Both the position numbers and the translations under genes were made by a program. The notes under the pieces are model-generated. The model was not told the DNA's origin. It did not search any database and saw nothing but the letters and a program-made list of their open reading frames with translations. Below, piece after piece: positions 15,861 to 24,261 of a stretch of 42,458 nt of DNA; position 1 is the stretch's first letter, and the number at the start of each line of letters is the position of its first letter. This DNA is from Candidatus Latescibacterota bacterium (GTDB taxonomy: Bacteria > Latescibacterota > UBA2968), in the NCBI GenBank assembly GCA_022823725.1, contig JAJEHL010000012.1, positions 1 through 42,458 of the forward strand, in the 5' to 3' direction.

Positions 15861-16751
15861 TTATACCCGATGCAGATGGGTTCCCTTGCTCTCCCGCATG
15901 TCCGTTATCCACCGCGTACACCATTCGTCAAAGCTGTTTTGCACAGATGCGGGATTTTCTTTGCTCTGGACAATAAATTCGGGCCAGAATGGGCGTCCTG
16001 TAGGTGTGCCCGTTTTTTGGAATCGCAGGTCCATGCTCCAGCGTACCAGATTTGTGCGGTTTGGCTGACCTCTGTGCGGGGTGTACGCACTCATCATGAG
16101 TACGTCGCCGCGTTTCATGATGCAGTTTACGGGTTCGATTTCTGGCATGTACATGGGTTTGATCATGGTGCCACCTTCGCGCTGGTGTTCGAGCAGGCCC
16201 AGGGGTACTACGCCGGGCAGTACCTGTAGGCATCCGCGCTCTGGCGTTACATCTACGAGTGGTATCCAGCAGGTTATGATTTCCGAGATGTCCGCTTCTT
16301 CTTTTGTTACGCCCTGGTCCTGATGCCAGGGTACCTGTCCGGGTTGTGTTTCGCGCGCGGGCAGATAGGGGCGGAAATGCTGAATTGGACTCAGGGTTAT
16401 TTCTGGTCCTATGAGGCTTTCAACGGCGGATAATAATTGTTCGTTGAAGAAGATGTCGAACATCGGTTTTACACGCGCGCGCATGATGTCGAATCCACCT
16501 GCAAAACTGCGCAGCGCGTCATATCCCTCATTGTCTAATTCCTGAGCGATTGCAGCCAGCCGATGGCTGAAGGGCTTGTCTGCATGTACGGATGAGATCG
16601 CCCCTTCTTCCAATAGCTCTTGCGCCTTTTGGTTGATCAGTACGTCATAAGCGTGTTCAATCGGTTCAAAGGCCGCATCATCTAATACATTTTCCGCGAT
16701 CAAAAATCCCCTATCGCGATACTGATTAATTTGATCTTGTGTCAGTGACAT
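15861..16751 (-). CDS. Phytanoyl-CoA dioxygenase (PhyH) family protein
   Basis: A 296-residue Fe(II)/2-oxoglutarate oxygenase of the PhyH family. PWHQDQG holds the HxD ligands, and SAYTPHRGQPNRT the distal His and the Arg. CWIPLVDVTPERGCLQVLPG is the usual core strand. CCAGGAGAAAACACC precedes the ATG on the minus strand. Convergent with the TauD-like gene (9-base gap). It lies downstream of the fusion gene at 16792 with 40 bases between, so they may be co-transcribed. Bacterial members act on diverse small molecules, not necessarily phytanoyl-CoA. Confidence 0.87.
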   Translation of the reverse strand: MSLTQDQINQYRDRGFLIAENVLDDAAFEPIEHAYDVLINQKAQELLEEGAISSVHADKPFSHRLAAIAQELDNEGYDALRSFAGGFDIMRARVKPMFDIFFNEQLLSAVESLIGPEITLSPIQHFRPYLPARETQPGQVPWHQDQGVTKEEADISEIITCWIPLVDVTPERGCLQVLPGVVPLGLLEHQREGGTMIKPMYMPEIEPVNCIMKRGDVLMMSAYTPHRGQPNRTNLVRWSMDLRFQKTGTPTGRPFWPEFIVQSKENPASVQNSFDEWCTRWITDMRESKGTHLHRV

Positions 16752-16791
16752 GGTGTGTTTTCTCCTGGTAAAAATGGCGGGCTGACGTTGG

Positions 16792-17505
16792 CTACCTCAA
16801 TACGATTTCGACTCGTGCCACGCCTTTTACATTTGCACAGCGGTCGTCGTGTCCGGGTATGATCAGTCGCAGGGGGCCGCCATAGCTGGCGGGCAGGGGG
16901 TGTCCTTCCAGTCCGTAGATTAATAATCCTTGTTCTCTGACCAGAGCGAGATCGACTGTGGCTGAGAAACGGTCGGCGTCTGCGTAAAAGATTGCGTCTG
17001 CATTGGGTGTGTGGTCCACTACTTCGCGTACCCAAACGCCCTGTCCCTGACGGTCGGGGACGAGTGTGCTTATATCGGCGATCTGATTGGGCAGTGTGGC
17101 GAAGTTTTCAAAGTCGAGGATTCGAGAGGTATTCGGTGTTTCTATTGTCAATATAGGTGTGTTTTGCGTACTTTTTAGTGCGGCTGCCATGCGATCCTGG
17201 ATCATGTCGAATAAGCGGGGGTCACCGCCCAATGGGTTGGTGAGGAGGATGCGTATTTGCGGGTTTTCGTTTTGGAGAGATGCGATACGTTGCAATAGAT
17301 TTTCGCGCATTGCATCAGGCAGGGCGATCAGTGCGGGGAAGATGAGGATTTGGTCGATGCCTTCAGCGGTACGCACGCTTTCTTCCAATTTATCATAAGA
17401 TGTGGCTACTATCTGATCGGCAATTTTGGCGTCGGTTGCCGCGTTTATAAACTGGCGAGAAACTTGTACTTTGCTTTCAGCACAGATTAGGAGTAATGTT
17501 TTCAC
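16792..17505 (-). CDS. CbiX-like and sulfite-oxidase-like fusion protein
   Basis: A 237-residue protein of unusual make-up. Residues 1 to about 115 resemble a sirohydrochlorin chelatase (CbiX) fold: AEGIDQILIFPALI and LLTNPLGGDPRLFDMIQDRM echo the family's conserved strand and PLGxDPRL motif. Residues about 150-237 resemble the end of a molybdopterin-binding sulfite-oxidase domain: VWVREVVDHTPNADAIFYAD, then GLEGHPLPASYGGPLRLIIP. The molybdenum-ligand Cys region of a sulfite oxidase is not present, so it is unlikely to be a working oxidase. It starts with GTG (17505) behind AGGA. Function unknown. Confidence 0.55.
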   Translation of the reverse strand: MKTLLLICAESKVQVSRQFINAATDAKIADQIVATSYDKLEESVRTAEGIDQILIFPALIALPDAMRENLLQRIASLQNENPQIRILLTNPLGGDPRLFDMIQDRMAAALKSTQNTPILTIETPNTSRILDFENFATLPNQIADISTLVPDRQGQGVWVREVVDHTPNADAIFYADADRFSATVDLALVREQGLLIYGLEGHPLPASYGGPLRLIIPGHDDRCANVKGVARVEIVLR

Positions 17506-17564
17506 GATATTCGGTCCTATTTAGGCGACGCTCGGCAAAAACGATAATAACTGGTTGACCTATC

Positions 17565-17702
17565 ATGCATCCAATTATTCCATTTGAAAACCTGCCTTTA
17601 GGTGCCCAGATTTTCCTGGTTCTCACGTCCGCTTTCATCCTGGTCGGCATTGGATATATCTTGTGGCGGATGATCCGCGCAATTCGCGATAAAAGAGAAT
17701 AG
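17565..17702 (+). CDS. 45-residue single-span membrane protein
   Basis: A short open frame, MHPIIPFENLPLGAQ, then a hydrophobic segment (about 16-34) and a basic tail RMIRAIRDKRE. The positive-inside charge pattern and its place in an otherwise empty gap between two minus-strand genes make a real mini-protein plausible. No good ribosome binding site is visible. Function unknown. Confidence 0.4.
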   Translation: MHPIIPFENLPLGAQIFLVLTSAFILVGIGYILWRMIRAIRDKRE

Positions 17703-17727
17703 TGGTCGCTCTACCTATTACTTGCTT

Positions 17728-18567
17728 TCAAACAGCCATTTCCGCGCGGATGGTGTCGTGGTGCTGATAATTGATGAGTTCAAAGTCGTCCATTTCAAAA
17801 TGATCGATTTCGGTTTGTCCGCGGTCTTTTATCCGCAGCTTGGGCAGGGGATAGGGTTTGCGAGGTAGTTGTTTTTTTACGGCGTCGAGGTGGTTTAAGT
17901 AGATGTGCGCGTCGCCGAGAACGTGGATAAATTCACAGGGTACGAGGCCCGTGATTTTTGCGACCATGTGCAATAATACGGAATAGGACGCGATGTTGAG
18001 TGGTACGCCTAAAAACATGTCACAGGATCGCTGGTACATTTGTAGGGATAATTTGCCTTCTGCCACGTAAAATTGGAAGAAGTTGTGACACGGGGGCAGT
18101 GCTACGTCCAGCGAGCCTATTTCCGCTGCGTTCCAGGCATTGACCATGATGCGCCGAGATTCGGGGTTTTCTCGGATCAATTCAATCGCATTTTGAAGCT
18201 GATCAACCACTTTTCCGTTGGCGCCTTGCCATCGCCGCCACTGTACGCCGTAAATACGCCCCATGCTGCCGTCGTTTTTATCTCTTCCCAGGCGGTTCAA
18301 ATAGTCCTCGTAATTGCCATCCCACAGTCGATTGCTTTTCAAATAGGTTTTTAAGTCGTAGATGTTGTCGGATCCGGATATAAACCACAGGAGTTCCGAT
18401 AGTATCGATTTCCATACCAGTCGCTTGGTGGTAACAGCGGGAAATCCGTCTGCCATTGCATAGCGCGCATGCAGGCCAAAACACGAGATTGTGCCCACAC
18501 CCGTGCGGTCCCCCTTTTTTACGCCGTGGTCAAGGACATATTGCAGTTGATTGAGATATGTGTGCAT
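17728..18567 (-). CDS. thyA: Thymidylate synthase
   Basis: A 279-residue enzyme that methylates dUMP to dTMP using methylene-tetrahydrofolate. The N terminus (GVKKGDRTGVGTISCFG) has the phosphate-binding Arg, LPPCHNFFQFYV the catalytic Cys, QRSCDMFLGVPLNIASY the second phosphate-binding Arg and folate site, and HVLGDAHIYLNHLD the dUMP-binding end. Length is normal for ThyA. Dihydrofolate reductase, its usual partner, is about 1.9 kb upstream on the same strand, separated by a repeat cluster and two unrelated genes. Confidence 0.97.
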   Translation of the reverse strand: MHTYLNQLQYVLDHGVKKGDRTGVGTISCFGLHARYAMADGFPAVTTKRLVWKSILSELLWFISGSDNIYDLKTYLKSNRLWDGNYEDYLNRLGRDKNDGSMGRIYGVQWRRWQGANGKVVDQLQNAIELIRENPESRRIMVNAWNAAEIGSLDVALPPCHNFFQFYVAEGKLSLQMYQRSCDMFLGVPLNIASYSVLLHMVAKITGLVPCEFIHVLGDAHIYLNHLDAVKKQLPRKPYPLPKLRIKDRGQTEIDHFEMDDFELINYQHHDTIRAEMAV

Positions 18568-18648
18568 AAAGACCCCCAGTGGTAAAAATATAATAATAAA
18601 AGGGGGGAGATGTAAGAGATTAGACTATTGGTAGGGAGGATTGTCGTA

Positions 18649-18728
18649 GGGGCGGTGCCCCCGTATAAGCATATGCCGTAATGATTCTATACGGCAAGCA
18701 CTACGGGGCAAGCTCCTGTGCCCGCCCG
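18649..18728. repeat. Cluster of GC-rich hairpins upstream of thyA
   Basis: Three nested palindromes: GGGGCGGTGCCCCC (18649-18662), TGCCGTA (18674-18680) with TACGGCA (18690-18696), and GGGGCAAGCTCCTGTGCCCG from 18705. The GGGGC...GTGCCC type recurs at 24218, 26771 and 26836, always beside a copy of the 32-bp palindromic repeat. Confidence 0.7.
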
Positions 18729-18751
18729 TTTGTGGTGGCAGCCCTCGTGCC

Positions 18752-18783
18752 GTCATCGCGGCATGGTGTTAGCCGCGATCCAG
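18752..18783 (+). repeat. Dispersed palindromic repeat, copy 2
   Basis: GTCATCGCGGC, loop ATGGTGTTA, then GCCGCGATCCAG. Arms ATCGCGGC and GCCGCGAT pair perfectly. It lies 13 bases after the end of the dockerin gene (minus strand) and could act as its 3' mRNA end. Confidence 0.9.
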
Positions 18784-18796
18784 AGGTTTTGCCTAA

Positions 18797-19567
18797 TTAT
18801 CCATTTACAGGTTTGCCAAAAGCATTCACAAAGATGAGGAAGTCGGAAATGCCAACTCTGCCATTGCTGTCGAGGTCAAATTTTGAATCGAAGTTCTCCT
18901 GTCCACTGTGGGTTCCAAACGCATCAACAAATAACAAGAAGTCTGCAATCCCAACCTGTCCATCGCCATCAAAGTCACCAGTTAGCATACTCGGCGTCTC
19001 CGTATCTGTCGTTTTCGCAAAAGTGACCACGATCTTAATCGGATCATCTGGCGGTACGTATTGAGAAAGTGCGCTTATAGCCAGGGGTCTTACAGCTTCG
19101 GATAATGACTGCAATAATTCATCTAAAAGAAGCGGGCGTATGATCTTCAGTGAATCCGCCGTCGCTGTGTACGTATAATTGAGTGGGTCTTCATTTTCGC
19201 GGGTTATGGTGAGTCCATGGGTATCTGACGCTACCGTGTAATTGCCTGTATATTGGCTCGTATCGCGTACAGTGACCGAAAGAGAAACCAATAATACCGC
19301 AGAGACATCGGTTACGGTCCTGTAATCCGCTTGAATACTGCCATCTGAACCAAAAGTTATTGTGCCGTTGGTCTCGCCTTCAACTGTAAGAGGCGATACA
19401 GCCTGAACGAGCGCGGTCGGGACATAAGCGTTCAGTTCGACCTTCTCCGCTACCCAGGAGCCGATGAGATCGCCACCTTGAGGCTCAGGGGTTTCCGGTA
19501 GAACACCCGCGTCTGCCTGTCCAAATGATATGAACGCCATCATAAGTAGAACACAGTTTCTCAACAT
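18797..19567 (-). CDS. Secreted protein with C-terminal dockerin-like repeats
   Basis: A 256-residue exported protein. Signal peptide about 1-21 (MLRNCVLLMMAFISFGQADA). The middle (about 30-180) has lipocalin-like or copper-resistance-like spacing, GSWVAEKVELNAYVP and ITFGSDGSIQADYRTV, typical of small beta-barrel secreted domains. The last 60 residues hold two EF-hand-like dockerin repeats: GDFDGDGQVGIADFLLFVDA and FDLDSNGRVGISDFLIFVNA. The start at 19567 is preferred over 19600, which adds residues before the signal peptide and has no ribosome site. In this type of bacterium the repeats probably anchor secreted proteins at the surface; no cohesin partner is visible here. Confidence 0.75.
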   Translation of the reverse strand: MLRNCVLLMMAFISFGQADAGVLPETPEPQGGDLIGSWVAEKVELNAYVPTALVQAVSPLTVEGETNGTITFGSDGSIQADYRTVTDVSAVLLVSLSVTVRDTSQYTGNYTVASDTHGLTITRENEDPLNYTYTATADSLKIIRPLLLDELLQSLSEAVRPLAISALSQYVPPDDPIKIVVTFAKTTDTETPSMLTGDFDGDGQVGIADFLLFVDAFGTHSGQENFDSKFDLDSNGRVGISDFLIFVNAFGKPVNG

Positions 19568-19657
19568 CTTAAACCGCTCCGGGCCTGGGATAGAGGCCAT
19601 GTTTTTTACACTTCAAGCATTTTTCCATTGAGTGCTCGCTTTTGTTTAAAATGATGC

Positions 19658-20446
19658 CTACACTTCTTGCAGCGATTTGGCGGCAAAAATGGTCAAGCGC
19701 AATTCTTCGTCGAACAATTCATAAATAGGTGTTTGACCACTGAGGGTCTCGCTTTCGTTTAAGATGATACCTACGCCTTCTCCTCGTCGCTCCAAAAAAT
19801 GTCGCCGGATTACTTGTCTGCTCATGGTGTCATGCAAGGTGATTTCTGAGAGTAAGCGGGCGAGCAACTCATTGCGGGTGGCCTGTGCATAGCGCAAATT
19901 TTCTACTGTCACGGTGTTTGCCAAAGCGCCAGGCGAATAGAGTTCGAGTCTGTCTGAAAACATAAACAACCGAATTTTCGAGCCGATTTTTGAGTAATCT
20001 CTGTGTACAACAGCGTTCACCAGGGCTTCAAAAACGGCTCGCATGCTGTACTGTGGCCGTGCAATTCTGCCAATGTCTTTGCGCGCTGATACCTCATTGA
20101 ATTTTTCGACAAATTTGAAGGCGTCTATGATCTGTTGGTCTAGAGGCCCCTTAAAATCTTTGGCATCGATCTGGTAGTTCGCGTCCCTGTCCTTACTCCG
20201 ATAAAAAACAGCTTGAATGAAACTGTTGTAGAGGTACTCATCGGGATTGTCATGGCACATCAACACACCGGCGACCGATGCGCGGTATTCTCCCCCTTCT
20301 TTCACGAGCAAACGCCTTTTAAGCAGCAGGTCTTCGATCTCATTATCGGGAACTCCTTTGGGGAGAAATCGCTGATAGAGGTCGCGCCTTAGTGTGTCTT
20401 TATTGGTATTCGGTACGAACTGTCCTTCAAATCCTCTGAGCATATC
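19658..20446 (-). CDS. ATP-binding protein, lacks N-terminal AlbA-like domain
   Basis: A 262-residue protein matching the C-terminal half of the RecG-like/Schlafen-AlbA ATPase family. MRAVFEALVNAVVHRDYS is the histidine-kinase-type ATP-binding helix, followed by RLFMFSDRLELYSPGAL and a winged-helix-like end. Full-length members are about 400-480 residues and begin with an AlbA_2 DNA-binding domain, which is missing. The 5' end abuts the folA stop, so the gene looks truncated by a rearrangement. TGGAGA precedes the ATG at 20446; an in-frame start at 20473 would add nine residues. Confidence 0.7.
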   Translation of the reverse strand, partial: DMLRGFEGQFVPNTNKDTLRRDLYQRFLPKGVPDNEIEDLLLKRRLLVKEGGEYRASVAGVLMCHDNPDEYLYNSFIQAVFYRSKDRDANYQIDAKDFKGPLDQQIIDAFKFVEKFNEVSARKDIGRIARPQYSMRAVFEALVNAVVHRDYSKIGSKIRLFMFSDRLELYSPGALANTVTVENLRYAQATRNELLARLLSEITLHDTMSRQVIRRHFLERRGEGVGIILNESETLSGQTPIYELFDEELRLTIFAAKSLQEV

Positions 20447-20501
20447 ATTTCTCCAGATGAATACGCTTGTCACATGCTCAAACGCCTACACCAAGAAGAC
20501 C

Positions 20502-20966
20502 TTACTTCCTACGTTCATAATATACGACTGTGAATTGATCATACACCTCTTTTTTTGAGATGATCCATTCATCTTCGTCAAATTCGGGGAAGTATTCATC
20601 GCCTGCGTATTCTCTGTCAATGTATGATAGGATCATCCGGTCGGCTTTTGATAGTGTGGCGCGATATATTTCGCCGCCTCCACAGATGAATACTTTGCGG
20701 CGATAGGACCTGGCTTTTTTGATGGCTTTTTCGAGCGACCTGCACACATCTACGCCTTTTCTGTCGGGCATGGTTCGGCTTACGATTACATGCTGGCGGT
20801 TCGGCAGGGGTTTGCCTCCCCAGGATTGATATGTTTTGCGCCCTACCAATAAGGTGTGTCCGGTTGTTGTGCGCCGAAAGTGTTTCGTTTCTTCAGAGAT
20901 GTGCCAGGGCATTTTGTTGTCTCTGCCAATGACGCGGTTTTTGTCCATTGCAGCAATAATGGTCAT
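20502..20966 (-). CDS. folA: Dihydrofolate reductase
   Basis: A 154-residue enzyme reducing dihydrofolate to tetrahydrofolate with NADPH, needed to recycle the product of thymidylate synthase. MTIIAAMDKNRVIGRDNKMP and WHISEETKHFRRTT carry the substrate site, GHTLLVGRKTYQSWGGKPLP the cofactor loop, and VFICGGGEIYRATL the conserved GG. The start at 20966 follows GAGGAAA; the open frame to 21086 is not supported. It lies 76 bases after rimO on the same strand. Confidence 0.95.
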   Translation of the reverse strand: MTIIAAMDKNRVIGRDNKMPWHISEETKHFRRTTTGHTLLVGRKTYQSWGGKPLPNRQHVIVSRTMPDRKGVDVCRSLEKAIKKARSYRRKVFICGGGEIYRATLSKADRMILSYIDREYAGDEYFPEFDEDEWIISKKEVYDQFTVVYYERRK

Positions 20967-21042
20967 GATTTTTCCTCTGCGGGTGAGACGTGAGATGCAA
21001 GACGCGAGACGGTCATCCAACCAGCCCCCAGCCCCTTGCCTT

Positions 21043-22422
21043 TCATCTGTGTGTATCTGCGTCCATCTGCGGATGCTTTTCCCCATTTTTCACAGGCGCG
21101 ATATCCAACAGGGCGTTGGTTTTTAAGACGTGTCCGATGAGGTCGTGTTCGGTTGCGTCGGTGATTTCGACTTCGACAAAGTCGCCGACATTTGCAGGGC
21201 CTGTGAAGAATACGGCGCCGTCGATTTCTGGGGCGTCCATTCGCGTGCGGCCGATGTAGTGATATGCCGGGTCGTCTGAGGCTTCATCTACGAGTACTTT
21301 GAAGGTGCTTCCCACATGTGCGGCGTTCAATTCGCCCGATATTTGCGCTTGCAATGCCATCAGGTCGTTCAATCGTTCGCGCTTGATGTCTTCGGATACG
21401 TCGTCTTGCAGTGCGCCCGCTTGTGTATTTTCTTCGTGTGAATAGGTGAATCCGACGAGGCGGTTGAATTGCATTTCATCGACAAAGTCCATGAGTTCTG
21501 CAAAGTGCTCATCGCGTTCACCGGGGAATCCGGTGATGATTGATGATCGGATGGTTAAGTTTGGTATGCGTTCGCGCAAGGTGTGGATGAGTTTTCGAAT
21601 GCCCGCTTTTGTGGTGCCGCGGTTCATGGCTTTTAGAATGGGGTCCGAGGCGTGCTGGATGGGCAGGTCGATGTAGGCGCACAATTTTTCTTCGGTTGCC
21701 AGGAGGTCGATTAGTTCATTGCGCCAACCGGTTGGATAGGCGTATAACATCCGCACCCAGTCGAGTTTCTCGATTTGGATGAGTTCTTTTAAGAGGTCTA
21801 TCAGCCGGGGTTTGCCATACAGGTCTGCGCCATATCGCATGGTGTCCTGGGCGATGAGGGCGATTTCGCGCACGCCGTTGCCGACCATGCGATAGGCTTC
21901 GGCGATGAGGCGATCCAGGTTTTCACTTTTGTTTTTTCCGCGAAAGCTCGGGATGGCGCAAAATGCACATGTTCTGTCGCATCCGTCCGAGATTCGCAAG
22001 TACGCCCAGTGTTTTGGGGTGAGTAGATGACGCGCTTCCGCGTCTCGGATGGTGTGTATGCGCGATGTGCCCAACAGGTTGTCGCAGTGTGCGACAATGT
22101 CGCGTTCGCCGGCAAGGCCCACGATCATGTCTGCTTCGACGAGTTCGGTTTCCAATTCTGTTCGGTATCGCTCGGCCAGGCAGCCCGTGACGATGACGCC
22201 GCGACATCGTCCGTTTTTTTTGTATTCTGCGGCGTCCATTACTGTTGCTATTGATTCTTCTTTGGCTGGTTCGATGAATCCGCAGGTGTTGACGACGATG
22301 ATGTCGGCGTCTTCCGCGGCGTCCGAGAGGTCGTAGCCATTGCGCTCAAGAAGGTGGTGCATGCGCTCGGAATCGACGGTGTTTTTGGGGCAGCCCAGAG
22401 TGATGAGGTTTATTGTTGGCAT
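21043..22422 (-). CDS. rimO: Ribosomal protein S12 methylthiotransferase RimO
   Basis: A 459-residue radical SAM enzyme that adds a methylthio group to an Asp of ribosomal protein S12. N-terminal UPF0004 domain with ITLGCPKNTVDSE and VNTCGFI cysteines, radical SAM motif CDRTCAFC (about residues 147-154), and a C-terminal TRAM domain (about 375-440). ASGxCPKN-like start and the PIQHAS stretch distinguish RimO from MiaB. The C-terminal tail (GEKHPQMDADTHR) is slightly longer than usual. Confidence 0.93.
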   Translation of the reverse strand: MPTINLITLGCPKNTVDSERMHHLLERNGYDLSDAAEDADIIVVNTCGFIEPAKEESIATVMDAAEYKKNGRCRGVIVTGCLAERYRTELETELVEADMIVGLAGERDIVAHCDNLLGTSRIHTIRDAEARHLLTPKHWAYLRISDGCDRTCAFCAIPSFRGKNKSENLDRLIAEAYRMVGNGVREIALIAQDTMRYGADLYGKPRLIDLLKELIQIEKLDWVRMLYAYPTGWRNELIDLLATEEKLCAYIDLPIQHASDPILKAMNRGTTKAGIRKLIHTLRERIPNLTIRSSIITGFPGERDEHFAELMDFVDEMQFNRLVGFTYSHEENTQAGALQDDVSEDIKRERLNDLMALQAQISGELNAAHVGSTFKVLVDEASDDPAYHYIGRTRMDAPEIDGAVFFTGPANVGDFVEVEITDATEHDLIGHVLKTNALLDIAPVKNGEKHPQMDADTHR

Positions 22423-22444
22423 AGTGTATTTTTGGTTTTATGGT

Positions 22445-23350
22445 TTAATTTTTGGATATGGCTTGTACACCGAGTTGTGATCCTGTGAGGACCTGGACTT
22501 CGATGCCTGCTTGTGTGTCGCGGGTGAGGTCATCGTCAAAGATAATGCGCCCGGGTTCAAATAAGAGTACCAGAGTAGATCCTCCAAATTGGAAGTAGCC
22601 CTTTTCCTGCCCTCGTTCGACAGTGCCCGGCTGGTATGTTTGGACGATGCGCCCCACGCCCCAGCCCGCTACTTCCATGATCATGATGCGCCCAAAGTGT
22701 TCGGTTTCGAGGTATGTCACTTCGCGTTTGTTGTGGGCAAATAAGTCGGGTTTTACGTCGAGGGCAATGGGGTTGACGAGATAATAGCGGCCAGAGATTT
22801 TAGCAGACGCGGTTGCGATGCCGGATACGGGAAAGTGGTAGCGGTGGTAGTCAGACGGGGCCAATCGAATGACGAGTGCAGCACCATTTCTATAGGGGAT
22901 TGCGGATGTTTTTGATGATAGGAGGTGTGCAATATCGACATGGGATCCTTTGACGGGTAAACGGGTTTGTGCATCCAGTTTGGGATATGCGAGTATTTTT
23001 CCGTCGGCGGGTGAACAGAAGATGCGAGGGTCGGCGATAAAGGGGCGTGCGTCGGGTTTGAGTTTGCGCGAGAAAAAGGCGTTTAGATTTTTGTATTGGT
23101 TCAGGGGCAATTCGATTTCGTCCAGGTCGATGTCGTATTTTTTTATGAATGGTTGGATTTTTTTTTGCGATCCCGATAGGTCCATCCATTTGCCCAGTAG
23201 CCAGCAAAATGGGTATGTGTTCAGGAGGATGTTGTAAATAAATATCGCCACGCGAGATCGCACAACTGCATATTGAATGCGGGGCAATATGAGTGGTTCA
23301 GAGATCATTTCGTCTGTTTTGCGGTTGCGATAGATGACTTGCTCGGTCAT
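22445..23350 (-). CDS. psd: Phosphatidylserine decarboxylase
   Basis: A 301-residue membrane-associated enzyme that makes phosphatidylethanolamine. It has the LNAFFSRKLKPDARP and CSPADGKILAYP segments, VIRLAPSDYHRYHFP with the conserved Asp-His, and the self-cleavage site FGGSTLVLLFEPG, where the Ser of GGST becomes the pyruvoyl group (an LGST variant). It lies between rimO and an RluA-type gene on the same strand with 15-22-base gaps, so an operon is likely. Confidence 0.93.
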   Translation of the reverse strand: MTEQVIYRNRKTDEMISEPLILPRIQYAVVRSRVAIFIYNILLNTYPFCWLLGKWMDLSGSQKKIQPFIKKYDIDLDEIELPLNQYKNLNAFFSRKLKPDARPFIADPRIFCSPADGKILAYPKLDAQTRLPVKGSHVDIAHLLSSKTSAIPYRNGAALVIRLAPSDYHRYHFPVSGIATASAKISGRYYLVNPIALDVKPDLFAHNKREVTYLETEHFGRIMIMEVAGWGVGRIVQTYQPGTVERGQEKGYFQFGGSTLVLLFEPGRIIFDDDLTRDTQAGIEVQVLTGSQLGVQAISKN

Positions 23351-23365
23351 GGGTGTGCCTTAAAG

Positions 23366-24013
23366 CTATGCGAAAGATTTGGGCCAAAATTTTTCTGGCC
23401 GGGTTTCAAAGGTCATGTGTTCCTTTTTTGTCGGGTGTATTATGGTCAGGCTCTGTGCGTGGAGGGCGATGGCGCGGTTGGGAAATGGTTTGCGCGATCC
23501 GTACTTAAAGTCGCCCAATACGGGGTGGCCTATGTCCGCGAATTGTACGCGTATTTGATGATGGCGTCCAGTGGCGAGGTCCACGCGGACTGAGGATATG
23601 CCTTTGTGATATGCCAGTCGCTCGTAAGCGAGTTCTGCGCGCTGTCCATGAGGGGCGTTTACGATGCGGCTTTTTGTTTGTCGCCGCGCGATGTGGTTTA
23701 CGAGATGGCCGTTTTCAGGGGTTTTGCCGTGTACGAGAGCGATATAGCGTTTTTTTACGGTTCGCTCTCGAAATTGTTGCGATAAGCGGCGTGCCGATGT
23801 CGATGTGCGCGCAAAGACGACTACGCCAGATACGGGGCGGTCCAGTCGGTGTACGAGTCCGAGAAATACGTTGCCGGGTTTGTTGAATTTGACTTTGAGA
23901 TAGGCTTTGCCCATGTCCAGCAAGTTTTCATCGCGGGTGTGGTTGCCCTGTACGAGCATGCCCGCGGGTTTGCGTACGACCAGCAGGTGATTGTCGAGGT
24001 AGAGGATGTCCAT
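23366..24013 (-). CDS. RluA-family pseudouridine synthase
   Basis: A 215-residue RNA pseudouridine synthase. GLVHRLDRPVSGVVVFA carries the catalytic Asp (HRLDRxxSG), and ATGRHHQIRVQFADIGHPVLG the second conserved block. It is short for the family because it lacks an N-terminal S4 RNA-binding domain, as do TruC/RluA-like enzymes. The RNA target cannot be named from sequence. First gene of the pseudouridine synthase-psd-rimO run. Confidence 0.88.
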   Translation of the reverse strand: MDILYLDNHLLVVRKPAGMLVQGNHTRDENLLDMGKAYLKVKFNKPGNVFLGLVHRLDRPVSGVVVFARTSTSARRLSQQFRERTVKKRYIALVHGKTPENGHLVNHIARRQTKSRIVNAPHGQRAELAYERLAYHKGISSVRVDLATGRHHQIRVQFADIGHPVLGDFKYGSRKPFPNRAIALHAQSLTIIHPTKKEHMTFETRPEKFWPKSFA

Positions 24014-24149
24014 TGTGACTGAAATTTACAGGTTAAAGATTAAAAGCGCAACTGATGTGGGCATTTTGCGGTTGACCGCAGGATGTGAATGGGATAGCTT
24101 GCAGCGGTTGGTGGATGGTGTTGTATCTGATATGCAGGTTCATGCTATT

Positions 24150-24181
24150 GTCATCGCGGCAGGATTAAAGCCGCGATCCAG
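24150..24181 (+). repeat. Dispersed palindromic repeat, copy 3
   Basis: GTCATCGCGGC, loop AGGATTAAA, then GCCGCGATCCAG. It lies between the divergent pseudouridine synthase and pectate lyase genes and differs from copy 5 at no position in the core. Confidence 0.9.
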
Positions 24182-24217
24182 TTTTTGTAGAGGTGGTGCT
24201 CCCCTGCTGAAATCATA

Positions 24218-24241
24218 CAGGGGCAGGCTCGTGCCCGCCTG
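24218..24241. repeat. GC-rich hairpin repeat
   Basis: CAGGGGCAGGCTCGTGCCCG followed by CCTG. Same GGGC...CTCGTGCCC form as 26771-26794. It ends 20 bases before the pectate lyase start. Confidence 0.75.
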
Positions 24242-24261
24242 CGCTTCTTACGGGAGATGAT

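Noticed and set aside
24006-24260. 84-codon open frame between pseudouridine synthase and pectate lyase
   Set aside because: It runs through palindromic repeat copy 3 and a GC-rich hairpin and has no ribosome binding site.
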